Part shown: positions 24,917-35,795 of the stretch, in pieces
Position numbering within the stretch: the stretch's first letter is position 1
How the letters are laid out: each line of letters opens with the position of its first letter
Assembly (NCBI GenBank): GCA_964017065.1
Contig: OZ024787.1
Coordinates: 11,947,764-12,011,763, forward strand
Origin: Haliclona indistincta
Taxonomy: Eukaryota > Porifera > Demospongiae > Haplosclerida > Chalinidae
DNA: 64,000 nt
Reading direction: 5' to 3'
Position numbers and translations under genes: made by a program
Notes under the pieces: generated by a model
Databases searched by the model: none
What the model was told of the DNA's origin: nothing
What the model saw: the letters and a program-made list of their open reading frames with translations, nothing else

Positions 24917-26377
24917 GTGGAGAGTAACACTACTCCAAAAATTGGGAATCAATTGTCCAGGGACCAAAGAAATCAGTTAAACAACCTACTTAAGAAGTTT
25001 GACAAAGTACTGAGAGCTAGACCCGGTCGAACTTCAATTACACATCACCACATCCGAACCGACAAAGGGAAACCAGTTAGGCAACAGCCCTATCGACTTC
25101 CTCATGCTTACAGAGAAACAGTAGAGAAGGAACTGCAAGAAATGCTAGAGGATGGAATTATTGAGTCATCAGAAAGTGATTGGGCATCACCCATTGTATT
25201 GGTGAAGAAGAAAGACAAATCAATAAGACTATGTGTGGACTACAGAAGGCTTAATTCAGGGACTCAAGTAGATGCATATCCTATGCCAAGGATTGATGAC
25301 ATCTTGGACCAGATAGGACAAGCAAGGTACATCACAACATTAGACCTAGCGAGAGGCTATTGGCAAGTACCAGTTGCTGAGGAAGATCGTCACAAGACAG
25401 CTTTCACTACTCCCCTTGGGTTGTTCCAGTTTCGAGTAATGCCGTTTGGACTCAGTGGAGCACCAGCAACATTTCAGAGGCTAATGGATCGTGTGATTCG
25501 AGGAATGCACAAGTTCGCCAATGCTTATCTGGACGACCTGGTAGTATTCAGTTCAAGCTGGGAGGAGCATCTCGATCACTTAACAACTGTGCTAGCGAGT
25601 CTACAAGAAGCCGGACTGACAGCTAAGCCATCCAAGTGCCAATTTGCCATGTCAGAATGCACCTATCTCGGACATGTCGTTGGTGGAGGAACTTTGAAGC
25701 CAGAGCTAGACAAACTACAGGCAATCAAGGACTTCCCGATCCCAAAGACAAAGAAGCAAGTACGATCATTCCTAGGGATTGCTGGCTACTACAGACGCTT
25801 CATACCAAATTTTGCTTCGATTGCAGTACCATTGACAGACCTTACTAAGAGATCAGAGCCAGACAGACTGTTATGGACGACCAAGTGTAACCATGCATTT
25901 GAACAGCTGAAGCAGATGCTAATATCAACACCGGTAATATGGAATCCTGACTTTCGACGGCCATTTGTATTACAGACAGATGCGTCAGATCTTGGAGTTG
26001 GAGCAGTGTTGAGCCAGTATGACGATGAGGGTCATGATCACCCAGTGGCATATTTCAGTCGAAAACTATTACCAAGAGAGGTCAATTATTCCACAGTTGA
26101 GAAGGAATGCCTAGCAATCAAATTAGGGGTGCAAGCTTTTCAAGTGTATCTACTTGGCCGACCATTCACTATACAAACAGACCATAGAGCTCTACAATGG
26201 CTGGACAGAGTCAAGGACAGTCACAGTCGTTTAACTCGATGGAGCTTAGCATTACAGCCATTCCAATTTCGAGTGGAGCACAGGAAAGGAAGAGCTAACA
26301 TGAATGCGGACACACTCTCCAGGATCCAGACACCAACCCAGTGCTTCGCACACAAGAAGGAGGGAGGAGTGTGGTAG
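24917..26377 (+). CDS. Reverse transcriptase and RNase H of the LTR element
   Basis: The open frame extends upstream to the TAA at 24851, so ATG 24917 need not be a real start. RT motifs: DYRRLN, LDLARGYWQ, FGLSGAPATFQRLMD, the catalytic YLDDLVVFS (about 25528) and LGHVV. RNase H follows with TDASDLGVGAVLSQ (about 25978), E in TVEKECLA, and TDHRAL. There is no integrase after RNase H; the frame ends at 26377, a few bases into the 3' LTR. The RT-RNase H is Ty3/gypsy-like. Confidence 0.92.
   Translation: MESNTTPKIGNQLSRDQRNQLNNLLKKFDKVLRARPGRTSITHHHIRTDKGKPVRQQPYRLPHAYRETVEKELQEMLEDGIIESSESDWASPIVLVKKKDKSIRLCVDYRRLNSGTQVDAYPMPRIDDILDQIGQARYITTLDLARGYWQVPVAEEDRHKTAFTTPLGLFQFRVMPFGLSGAPATFQRLMDRVIRGMHKFANAYLDDLVVFSSSWEEHLDHLTTVLASLQEAGLTAKPSKCQFAMSECTYLGHVVGGGTLKPELDKLQAIKDFPIPKTKKQVRSFLGIAGYYRRFIPNFASIAVPLTDLTKRSEPDRLLWTTKCNHAFEQLKQMLISTPVIWNPDFRRPFVLQTDASDLGVGAVLSQYDDEGHDHPVAYFSRKLLPREVNYSTVEKECLAIKLGVQAFQVYLLGRPFTIQTDHRALQWLDRVKDSHSRLTRWSLALQPFQFRVEHRKGRANMNADTLSRIQTPTQCFAHKKEGGVW
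26354..26369 (+). promoter_or_regulatory. Polypurine tract of the LTR element
   Basis: AAGAAGGAGGGAGGAG lies directly before the 3' LTR, the expected plus-strand primer site. It overlaps the end of the RNase H reading frame. Confidence 0.85.
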
Positions 26378-26645
26378 AAGGAGCCCGCCCCAGGGATTTT
26401 CCCTATTTAAACTTTAAACTCAACTGATTACTATAGAACCCTCTAGATAATTCCTTTCCTTACTTTTTATGTATAGACTTTACTTGACAATTCTAGACTA
26501 TTTTTCTTCTAGAAACTTCTCTTTACTATAAATACTCTTCTTTTTGTAATGTAAGATCAGTTACCAATTTAGCTCCATTTCTTTGAGTTATCAGTTCTAC
26601 GTCGAAAACGTCTAATACGAGCAACTACCCCTTGGCTCTATCACA
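26370..26645 (+). repeat. 3' LTR
   Basis: 276 bp, TG...CA, identical to the 5' LTR apart from the nested element and one C/T difference. GTGAT follows directly. Confidence 0.95.
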
Positions 26646-27421
26646 GTGATTATCAGTGAGTGTGTCTAACAGTGCATGTTCAAGAACAGTGAGCTATAGC
26701 GACATTGATAGTGATCAACTCAGAGGATGTCATCTACAGCTAGTATCTGCTGTATCGTACTAATTGTGTCCAAACCTACCCCTTAAGATTACCCACCAAC
26801 CTAGTTGCCCATGGTCGACTTTTTAAGAGGAAGCGTGTACCCAAAGCAGATGGCGGAGTACGCAGCTATATACGTGCATCAGCGATGTGAGGAGATTTCG
26901 CAATAATAATGACAAAATAGAGGAATTGCGCCATGCATACATGTAGCTAAATTTAAGACCAAGTACTGTATATATATCATGAGGTGCATGATTAATTTGA
27001 AGATCCCCTGTTGTAACTAATATAATCTTGGTCTAATCTAAGAAATCCATATTGTTAAAAATCATTAGATTGCTGTGCTATTCTGTGATAAGCCATACAA
27101 AAGCTGTTCATTTTTGAAAAAACAACACATTCTATGGCTATAGCTTCATATGCATAATAGCTACTGGTCAACAGCTCAGGAATCACTTCACTAGCTGTTA
27201 TGGCTCTATACTAACTGAGTAGATAGTCAGAGCTACTGTACTAGTTACAAGAGTTACAAAACGGATCAGCTAGTTTTTACATGTTGTAGTAAGGAAAATA
27301 ATGTGATGTTGGTTATCTTACAACATGGCACTGACAAAGCTACCAAAATCTGTGACAAGTTAACAATTTTAGCACATTTTATGCATTACAATAATCACTG
27401 AAATAATAGTTATACCATGAC

Positions 27422-27494
27422 CAGGAGTCCATAATAGGCACGGTCGATCACCGGTAGCTATAGGCTAAATAGGCACGGATGATTATGGACCCTG
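27422..27494. mobile_element. Short CAGGAG-type MITE upstream of the unit 2 receptor
   Basis: Starts CAGGAGTCCATAATAGGC and ends gattatggaccctg with an inner inverted aggcacgg. The same element lies in the same place in unit 3 (59549-59621), and its right end survives in unit 1 (about 3031-3046), so it predates the duplications. The remaining 26646-27594 has no gene. Confidence 0.7.
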
Positions 27495-27594
27495 TTATCA
27501 CCAATAGTGTCGTACCATAGTGCATTGACACCTCTTCTTTCAAGTTACATTTGTTAAATTCATTTCACACCTACGTAGGATGCAGTTTGTAGAC

Positions 27595-29277
27595 ATGGCT
27601 GAGCTAGCAGCTCTAATGTTGTTTTGTATCACTTTTTTGAAAGGTATGACATAATAAAGTATAGTCATTTGTCTTGTTGCATTGATATGACTGCAGTATC
27701 TGCTGATGCTTGTACCAGAGGGTTTATGCATTTGGAGTTACTGACTGAAAGAGCTACAAAGCTAGAAGCATCAGAATCCACGAACAAGTTGGATGCTCAA
27801 TTGTGCTAGTTCCTGATGTGAGCTTCAACTGTGATGGAAGACTATAACAAGTGTTTTCTTAGGAGCTACAATAAATGCGGCATCAATTTCTAAAGGGTCT
27901 GATGTCTTGTATCCTGAGATTCAAATATGGAGACTGAATTCTATGAATTCCACTAGACAGGACAGTCAACAGATCAGACTGAATCCTGGAGATTTCAGTC
28001 GTGAAGGAGTGCTCAAGTATAACCTGGATCCTCCAATGTCATTTCAGAGTGGAGATGTTTTGGGAGTATACCAGCCGCCAAGGAGTAGCAGTGCTGTCAC
28101 AGTGTTCTATCGTGATAATGATGATGTTGCTATGAGTAGAATATGCTGCACTACTGTCTCTCAGATTAGTAATCCACCATCACTGTTAGCTGGGACTGTA
28201 CGGCAGTCATTCAATGCTATGAACGGCAAACAACTTCTCATATCTCCTGAAACTGGTAAGAAATGAAGCATGCTTTAACACTTATTGCTGCGGCTATCAT
28301 TTTACAGACAGCCCCAGCTCTGCTGTATAAGTAATTTTCCAAGTTCCAATGAATTTGACCAGTGGGTCACGAGTGCCAACATTAATGATGTAGGAGTCAA
28401 TGCTTACCAGCGTCTCTTCCCAGAAATCACCTTCACCTGTAATGGCTTCATCGCTAAGTGGATAGTGGGAGCTAAACATCAGACCAACATATCTTCTGGA
28501 CAATTACCTGAGCTACAAATATGGCGCAGCATGGATGGTGCTAACTACCAAAAAGTTGGCTTCAATCTTCTCACCTCAAATTCTCACAGGGTCAATTATC
28601 TTTTGAACGTTTATGAATATGCCCCCAACCCTCCACTAAAGTTCCAGAAAGGAGACATACTGGGAGTGTACCAACCAGTAGATAGTGAAATATAGAAGTT
28701 AGCTATCAGATTAATGACGGCCCCATTAACTATGAGCTTGATTATACTGATGCAGCCAACATTGTGCCCCTGTCAATGCAGTATGACTATCCTCTGGTCA
28801 CTGTGGAAATCACAACAAGTGTATCGTTCAGTTCATTGAAGACTTTTTCAATGAGCTCAATAAATGTTTCGCAATAAGTAGCCAACATTAGTTGTTTCAA
28901 TATGTGATGACATTACTTAAGCTTGCAGATCTGTTAACAATGGAAACGATGGAAACACAGAAAAGTTTCTGAATAACATTATACCTCAAGTTGATTTACA
29001 AGATAATAGCTGTTATACCAAGAGAATCAGTCCAAGTGTCCTACAAAACAATTTATGTTACTCAGTGCAAAACCCGATTGAACTACACAACAATTCATGC
29101 TATACCAGACCGGACTCATTAGATCTACAAAACAATTCATGTTATGAAACAGTAAATCAAGACATCGTGCCAGAAATGTGAGTTATAAATCCTCTATAGT
29201 TTGGGTCATAATGATGTGCTGACCTAATCCACAGGGATGCACCAATTTATTCTGAAGTGGAGGATTTGTATATCTGA
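27595..29277 (+). pseudogene. Two-domain receptor, unit 2, degraded
   Basis: It aligns along its length with the unit 3 gene: signal-peptide exon 27595-27643, domain exons at about 27697-28256 and 28309-28876, tail exon from about 28930, last exon ending 29277. Lesions: a one-base deletion giving TAG (about 27807), a 2-bp insertion (about 27845), a 5-bp insertion at the start of exon 3 (about 28320), a frame change near 28690, and a deletion at about 28876 that removes the membrane helix and stalk. The tyrosine tail and PIYSEVEDLYI are still recognisable. It cannot make the full receptor. Confidence 0.85.
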
Positions 29278-29444
29278 ACTTAAGCTTGGAAAACAACTGC
29301 ATATTATTATATTAATTCTTTTGTTGGTCGATTTTGCTATCAAATTTAGCTGGAAACTGTTGATTAACAATGAAAATTTACAAGTGACCTTTGTGAAATT
29401 AAAAGCAAAAAATCATTACATTCATCTCAATTCTTCAATGTTTA

Positions 29445-29492
29445 TCGAACATTTGTGTTGTAGGTCTAAGTGTAAATCAGAGGCTGTCTCTC
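29445..29492 (-). pseudogene. Stub of the unit 2 receptor tyrosine kinase
   Basis: The stretch matches the last codons of the kinase genes of units 1 and 3 (complement of the ETASNLH...DLQHK region). Similarity stops at about 29492, where unrelated sequence starts. The kinase of this unit is therefore deleted except for its very end. Confidence 0.75.
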
Positions 29493-29707
29493 AAACCCAG
29501 ACACTCGTCATCGGCTGGTGCCCACATTTGGTGTCCTTTAAAACGGGGCATCCGACCGCAATTCAGATGTCCGTATTATCGGGGTACAACTGTAATACTT
29601 TTTGTGATGAATTATCATTGCCGATAGGCAATGATATGTAGGGATGACCTCGAATTAAGATGGCGGCTAAACTGAAATCGCCGCCCACGCGAATTGTTCA
29701 TCTTCTT

Positions 29708-29742
<35 letters not shown>

Positions 29743-30626
29743 TTTGACAAGCATAGCGCTGTCACGAGTGAACGAATCACTACCAAACCTGCACCATCGC
29801 ATGTGTATATATCTGGGTTAGTGCACTTACTTCTTAGATAGGCATCAAACACTACCAGAAGCGAGTAATCCTTGAAAAACATGGTTTTTGGACCGTTTTG
29901 GACTAGCGACTTCATTAATTAACCCTCTTGTCGCTTCTTATCATTAACTCCGCCCACATCGGTTTTGCAGCTATCTCGCTACTGCGTTTTGTCTCTGCTC
30001 TGGACTCTTCAGCGCGCAAGCCAGAGGTATGAAAATGTGTCTAAACCAGTACTATACCCTAAATAACACTGATCTGTTCGTTAACGCTTCAGATGGCGGG
30101 TTAAAACTGACTTACACAGACGTGAACAACTTGAGTATTCTAGCCTGCTTACCGGCAGCAAGATTCTACGCACAGTAAGGTTTCTACACCACGCAGCGTA
30201 AGTTGCAAAGGACTAGAAGCCTCTGTGAGTGTGATATTGACATCAACAAGATTCTACTAGGCGTGCTCCTACTATTTAGCCTCACAGCATCATGAATTGT
30301 CAGTACTAGTGCTAGTCTCTTCTTCATCCATTACAATACTAACAAGTATCATGTTGTAAATCATACCTGGACTTGACATTATGCTGTCTGCGTCCTCAAC
30401 CTCTTTAACTATTTTAAACCTTTCAATGAATGATTATTCTTGTGATTGGTAATATTAAACATTTAAACCACACTCCTTACTCTCAGGAGGCTGTGCACGT
30501 TCACATCCCTGCTAGACTAGTATATATAATTATACTGCTCACAGATTTGTAAAAATGAAATAACATCTAACATAGAATACAACTAATAAGTTCAAACTGA
30601 TAGTGATCAAAAAAGTAACAGGAACA
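29493..30626. other. No gene recognised; repeat-like sequence
   Basis: It contains a CTT-rich microsatellite (29700-29745) next to aagatggcggct, a pairing also found at 35860 and 52200-52410, so part of it is probably an old interspersed repeat. A short palindrome (atcattgccgataggcaatgat) lies at about 29614-29636. I see no splice-consistent coding sequence. Confidence 0.5.
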
Positions 30627-31211
30627 AGTAAAGTAAAAAATTTTTAATAAAAAACTGAAAAGTGTAGGGATGACTCTTAAAAAAGGAAAGGAACAAGATG
30701 GGATGATGCTTGCAAAAGTAAAGGAACAAGATGGAATAATGCTTGCAAATGTAAAAGTCCCAAGTATCCCTACATCAGCGGCTTGAAGGAGGACGCAGTC
30801 CGATGGAGTAATTGACGGTTGTGAATAACTAGAGGTATCTGTGTTTGGAGGACGCAGTCCGATGAAGTAATTGACGGTTGTATATAACTAGAGGTATCTG
30901 TGTTTAGGAGGACGCAGTCCGATGAAGTAGTTGACAGTTTTAAATAAGCTGCAGGTAGCTGTGTTTGGAGGACGCAGTCCGATGAAGTATTTGACGGTTA
31001 TAAAAGGTATAGGAAGAGGATTCCGAATTTGTCAGTAGCACGTCGTCGCAGCAAGCCGCTGATGTAGGGATACTTGGGACTTTTACATTTGCAAGCATTA
31101 TTCCATCTTGTTCCTTTACTTTTGCAAGCATCATCCCATCTTGTTCCTTTCCTTTTTTAAGAGTCATCCCTACACTTTTCAGTTTTTTATTAAAAATTTT
31201 TTACTTTACTT
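30627..31211. mobile_element. Foldback element with four internal 60-bp repeats
   Basis: The arms, about 155 bp (aagtaaagtaaaaaattttt ... catcagcggctt and complement), are nearly identical. The centre holds four tandem units of about 60 bp beginning ggaggacgcagtccgatg (30787, 30846, 30906, 30966). The arm contains gtagggat near both its ends, a word shared with the foldback at 55639-56023. No open frame of note. Confidence 0.9.
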
Positions 31212-31223
31212 TTACACAATAGG

Positions 31224-31415
31224 GGCTGAAGATGGCAAGAAATGGAGATGCTGAGGGTGGAAGAGAGAGTTAAATGAGCACTTCGCTGCAATATTGCAGC
31301 TATTGTTGGTGCTTCCTTTGGCTACGCAGCTGTTATTGCAGTAGTGATATTAGCAATAAAATTCCAATCAAGAATGCTGATAAAAACAATGAATCTGAGT
31401 GGTAGCACAAATTAA
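31224..31415 (+). pseudogene. Relic of a CD225-like last exon
   Basis: The sequence reads ARNGDAEGGRE and then, after a shift, ALRCNIAAIVGASFGYAA. This aligns with SGDVEGGRLKVRKALHCNIVSI in the last exon of the gene at 31568-32328. A TAA and the frame change make it non-functional. It shows a local duplication of this gene. Confidence 0.7.
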
Positions 31416-31567
31416 GTTTTTCAGTACTGTTTCTGTTATAGTACTACCTTGTTTGATTTCAAAGTTTCTTGTGTACTAACACATGAAGCTATGAATTATT
31501 AGTTACACTCATGCATGAATTTCATCAATATCTCATTGGTTGTAAAACAGCGGTGCATTTTGGGAGT

Positions 31568-32328
31568 ATGGCTAAGGAATCTCGATCGTTCTCCGCCGAA
31601 GAGCCTTTCTGTGCTGCTAGAGACGAGCCTCCTCCTTACTCAGAGAAGCTCGACTATCTAGGCAACGCAGGACCTCCTGAGTATGGGTCTGTTGCAACGC
31701 AGCCTTATCCAGCCGTCCAGCAGCAATATGGCTATGGCGTCACCCAAGGCTACAGCCCCGCACCACTAACCATGCAACCACCAATATATCAGGTACGATC
31801 AGGATGCCGTGTAAATTGGAAATCAGTCTTATATATGTTCTTATCTCTGGCAGGTAACACCACGACTCAAGGAAGATTATTACGTGATGTCCATTTTGTT
31901 GTCGCTATTGTGGTGTGTGCTGTGTGCTCCATATCTTCTTGTGTGCTCTATACCTGCCATCTTCCATGCTAAGAGTGTAAGCAAGAATTAATAAACATTA
32001 ACACTTGGTTTTATTGCATAATAACTACAAATGCCTTAGTTCAGTGACTTGATATCTTTAAAATTAGCTTAGTGCAAGGTGCTAGTACGATTAACTATGA
32101 GGTGTAATGCATACCAACATTTCTGTATAATAATTACTTATACACATGTAGGGACGAGCAATTGCTACAAGTGGTGATGTTGAGGGTGGAAGACTAAAAG
32201 TTCGAAAAGCGCTGCACTGCAACATTGTGTCTATCATTGTTGCTATCATTTGTTATGTTGGAGGTGTGGTCATTATAACCACACTGTCTCAAATAATCCC
32301 AAGAATTGTATATGCTGTCAATAACTAA
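31568..32328 (+). CDS. CD225/dispanin-like two-pass membrane protein
   Basis: Exons 31568-31792, 31854-31976 and 32152-32328 give about 174 aa. The N-terminal 75 residues are Pro/Tyr/Gln-rich with PPPYSEKL and PPEYGS motifs that could bind WW domains. A first helix is LSLLWCVLCAPYLLVCSIPA. A loop ATSGDVEGGRLKVRKAL follows, then a second helix NIVSIIVAIICYVGGVVIIT. Cytosolic Pro-rich N-terminus, helix, GD-x-x-G loop with basic residues, helix is the layout of CD225 proteins such as IFITM and PRRT/TUSC5. IFITM proteins restrict membrane fusion and others traffic transporters; which applies here is unknown. The family call rests on layout and a few residues. Confidence 0.62.
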
Positions 32329-33442
32329 ACTAATTATTTTTATGTGTTGTATAAAAGTATTTTTGCGCTTAAATTCGCAAATTATTGACTATAGTCAAAT
32401 GATTGTTTAAATTTTCTTGTTTCTGTATTATAAGGACATCTAGAATCACTCACACAATAAACAGTATTATCTTTCACTATTGCTACTCATGCCGCACTTT
32501 GCATGATTCCACTGTTTGATCAGATCAATAATAATTTTATTAATGTGTTCAGTGACGAGTGAATCCATTGTTAGCGATGCCAAAGGTGTGGGCGTGACGG
32601 TTAATTTTGCGTAACGGAACGTAATAAATTGCTCTACTTAATCTATTCATAACTCTATACTTCTGCTTGTCGTATCTTATCGTTCTATGGCTCAATTTAC
32701 TCGCTTATGTCTATATTTTTTCTGCAGAATGAACAATACTGTCAAGAAACTTTGAAGCAGTTGTGCAGAATAGGAATAGATTATACTAAATAATGCATGT
32801 GGCACAAAACGGTTGTGAACTTCAATCAACTTTCCACACCTGATGTCCGAATTTATTTCCACTGTAATTTTTTTCTGTATGTAGTCATAGGTAGTAGTTG
32901 TAGAAAATACTAGTTCGAAGTTGTTAAAGTTTTTAGTGAGTATTTTATCAACGAATTAAAAATTAAAATTAAATTTTCATCATGTTACATGCATTGCACA
33001 AGATTCGAACTACTTTTTTTGGAATCAGCTACCTTTATTTGGGTGACATCAATGGATGAAATATTTTTTTAAGCCAAGGAAGGGGTGTGGGTTTTCCATT
33101 GATTCTAGTGTAGTTATAGTAAGTTCTACTTCAGACATAATAATAACACTAAAGAACTATTTTAAAGCGACTTGTAAGTAAGACAGTCTCATGCGCCACA
33201 CAGAGAGGAGTTGATTAATATCTGGATCACTGAAATCGGCCGAGGAACAACAAAGTTATCTTGAAAGAAGGGGCGGTGCCGTCAATCTCAAATTACTACC
33301 ACAAAAATGTATTAATTTACTTCCTGTTACGCGAGGGTACATCTTCTCGGGCGTTTTTCTCAGCTTAGCGGCATCGGATGAAGAAACTTTTGGTATCTTT
33401 CGATTCCTCTGATTGAGCCCTTTCTAATGATATCTACTAGAT
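32329..33442. other. No gene recognised
   Basis: AT-rich sequence with no ORF over 60 codons, no splice-consistent coding stretch and no clear repeat. The part nearest 32329 should be the 3' UTR of the CD225-like gene. Confidence 0.5.
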
Positions 33443-34495
33443 CTAGTGATTTATAATTTTGAAAAACTGTTTGGCATCGCTACCATTGTAATTCACCCAT
33501 TCCTTGTCATTTGTGTTGTTATTCCAGAGAGGAAACCCAGTTGGGTCAGTAGCCATTGGAGTGGGTACTTCAGCATCTTGTGGGTTACCCCAGGCTCCAT
33601 TGGCGTATTTAGTGTACCCCTCCCAACCCCAGTGGTACACCTTGATGGGTACCCAGAGAGATTCCGGGAGATCAGCTTTGAACATGGCGTACATTGCATA
33701 GGTCTCAGGACGAACTTCGGGATTACCGTCGCCTATGTACATGGTGCTCAGACCAGCGAGGCCCAGTTCTTGTCCTGGTCCATCATGTGGTTCATAGGTG
33801 ATAGTGTCACCTGTAGTTCCAATCGGTACTGTGAAGTTTTGGTACAGCACTGTATTGTACTGACCAACATCAAGAACGTTTGTTCCATTTATCTTTAATT
33901 GTAAAACTGACCCATCAGAGTATTCAGCCACTCGTTCATTGCAGGCTAGTTGAAAACCGCCTATGCGTCCAGCGACGCTTTGTGTTCCTGCCATGAAAAA
34001 ATTCATGTACATCATCTTTGTCTTCATTCATCTTTGTTGAAATCGTCCTTGTCGGCAAGACGAATAAGCAGTCTTTGCAAGTTGTCGGTCCCCACCGCTA
34101 CCACTCCGCTTTCGCAGTTCATTTTCTCTTACTGTTGGTGCTGTTCTCGTGCAAGTGTTGGAGTATATCCATGTGTCTCTCTCTCCGCTGGGCGTCTCGA
34201 CGACTAACTCTAGGGGATATTTTCCCGGTTTCCACCAAGAGAACGTAATGGATGGTTTGGTAAGGTCTTCATCTGTTAGTAAAACGACTTGCCCGTTCGT
34301 AGTGGTGGGTATGTAGTTGGCGACCGTGCTGTCCCGTCCACCAATCACTATCCATTGGATCGACTTAGCCGGCTGGGAATAAGTGAACGTCATCCTAGCA
34401 CCGATTACACTTGTGTAGTCCGCTTTTTCTCCTTCGACTACGCCACCCACAGTGATTTCCACTGGAAAAGCGCTGGTAGTGCTGCTGCGAGACAT
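33443..34495 (-). CDS. Unknown protein in two reading-frame blocks
   Basis: Block 1 (34495 down to 34028, 155 codons, MSRSSTTSAFPVEIT...) and block 2 (34027 down to 33443, 194 codons) are in the same frame, separated by one TGA at 34028-34030. Block 1 has a strand-rich VVEGEKADYTSVIGARMTFTY section; block 2 is Trp/Tyr/Pro-rich (WVPIKVYHWGWEGYTKYANG) with NGT and NNNT sites. There is no signal peptide or membrane helix. A consensus donor GTAAGA near 34133 and an acceptor TTTTTTCATGGCAG near 33990 could define an intron that removes the stop, but that pairing shifts the frame by one unless another donor (GTAGCG or GTGGGG near 34100) is used. I do not recognise the family. Base composition is higher in GC than its flanks. 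Confidence 0.55.
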
Positions 34496-35790
34496 GTTGA
34501 TGTAGTCAAATTAATCAGAGAGCTGGTTGATGGCATGATCGACTGTCTTGATCTAGTGCGCTGCACGGTTAGCAGATGAGCCGATAAACGAGCCCCGCCC
34601 TAGTTTAAACAAAGCATGTTTCGCTGCGGATACAGAGGTTTGCTGCACTCTATCGTTTCTCTGTGTGCCGCCATGAGTAGTTTGATTTTTGGCACGATAC
34701 TCACATGAGTGATTGTGATCGGTCATTAGACTTATCACCGAGTTATTAATGGAGGAAGTGGATAAAACAGGTGACTAAACACCACCCTGGCGAAAACTCC
34801 GACAAACCACAGGCAAGGGAAGACCACGTGATACAAGCAAATCAAATCAGTAAGATGTCATGGCTGCCAAGATCAAATGCCTTGGAAGCATGTAGAAAAC
34901 ATGCAACAAAGAGGAACCATTGTGGATGTATTTCAGTAGCAACTATCTGTTTAAGAACTCCAGTACAGAGAGTGGTTGAAAGAACCACTTTTATAGCCAA
35001 ATAACTGGAGATCACAGGTGCATGACTAAAAGTGAGACTGAATAATCCAATAAGAGGCACCGCTCTGGGATCTTACTGAGAGTGGACGCCAGAGCAATAG
35101 CCGGGCCTCATAGGAATCTGAGGTTCCAAGAAGGATTTTTAATTACATGGTTTGGTATTTACAAGTTGAGCAGGAAGGAAGCCATGGCGCAACAAAACAG
35201 AGAAAAATTAGCAAGTGGTTCAGCAATAATAGGGGCAGCACTGATTTTGAAGTGATTAGAAGCCAGGCTAGAATCATCATCTATCTTATCCCTCTTTACG
35301 TAAGTGCATGGATGGCATCTAAGACAGTCTCAAAGGCCGGAGAAGGCAGAATAAATAGGATTGTCTAAGGATTGATCAAACAAGAATTGAAAGAATGGCA
35401 CGCATTTTTGTTTAAGGTGATAGATAGTTTATCACACAACAGCTCAGAGGTTGCTTTATCATCAACAATGCCATCTAATTTTGATGATAAGCTGATATGT
35501 ACCTGTGAAGTGCTGCAAAATTTTGCTAGTCAATAATAATTATGCTCACTTCTTCGCTTGAGTTGACGAACTTCATATTTAAAATGGAACTAAAGATTTT
35601 TCTTAATAGCAGCAAGCACACCTGCAGAAAGGGAACCATGGCTGCTTCTAACCAAACCCTATACCAATAATAGTTGCTTTATCTCTTAAATCTTTAGTAG
35701 CATCATTCCACCCACTATATAGGTACTTTGTGATGTTAGCACTGCAAACAGTTGAAGAAATAGAGGGTAAGGCATTGCAAGCAGCATATT
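34496..35790. other. No gene recognised
   Basis: Short ORFs (77 codons at 34771, 73 codons at 35147) lack motifs and a sensible start context. The first 100 bases may be the promoter and 5' UTR of the minus-strand gene starting at 34495. No repeat structure was clear. Confidence 0.4.
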
Positions 35791-35795
35791 ATGCC

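Larger units (their letters stand above)
20829..26645 (+). mobile_element. Full-length LTR retrotransposon with integrase before reverse transcriptase
   Basis: Two TG...CA LTRs (20829-21485 and 26370-26645) enclose gag, protease, integrase, reverse transcriptase and RNase H in that order. The 5-bp duplication GTGAT lies at 20824-20828 and 26646-26650, and the unit 3 locus has a single gtgattatcag at about 55330. Outside a nested insertion the LTRs differ by about one base in 276, so the insertion is young. RT and RNase H resemble Ty3/gypsy, but integrase-first order is that of Ty1/copia and of the described Gmr1-like gypsy group. It sits just after the unit 2 Ank-ROC-COR gene. Confidence 0.92.

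Noticed and set aside
34028..34030. Selenocysteine readthrough at the internal TGA
   Set aside because: No supporting family, no visible SECIS-like element, and splice signals nearby give a simpler explanation.
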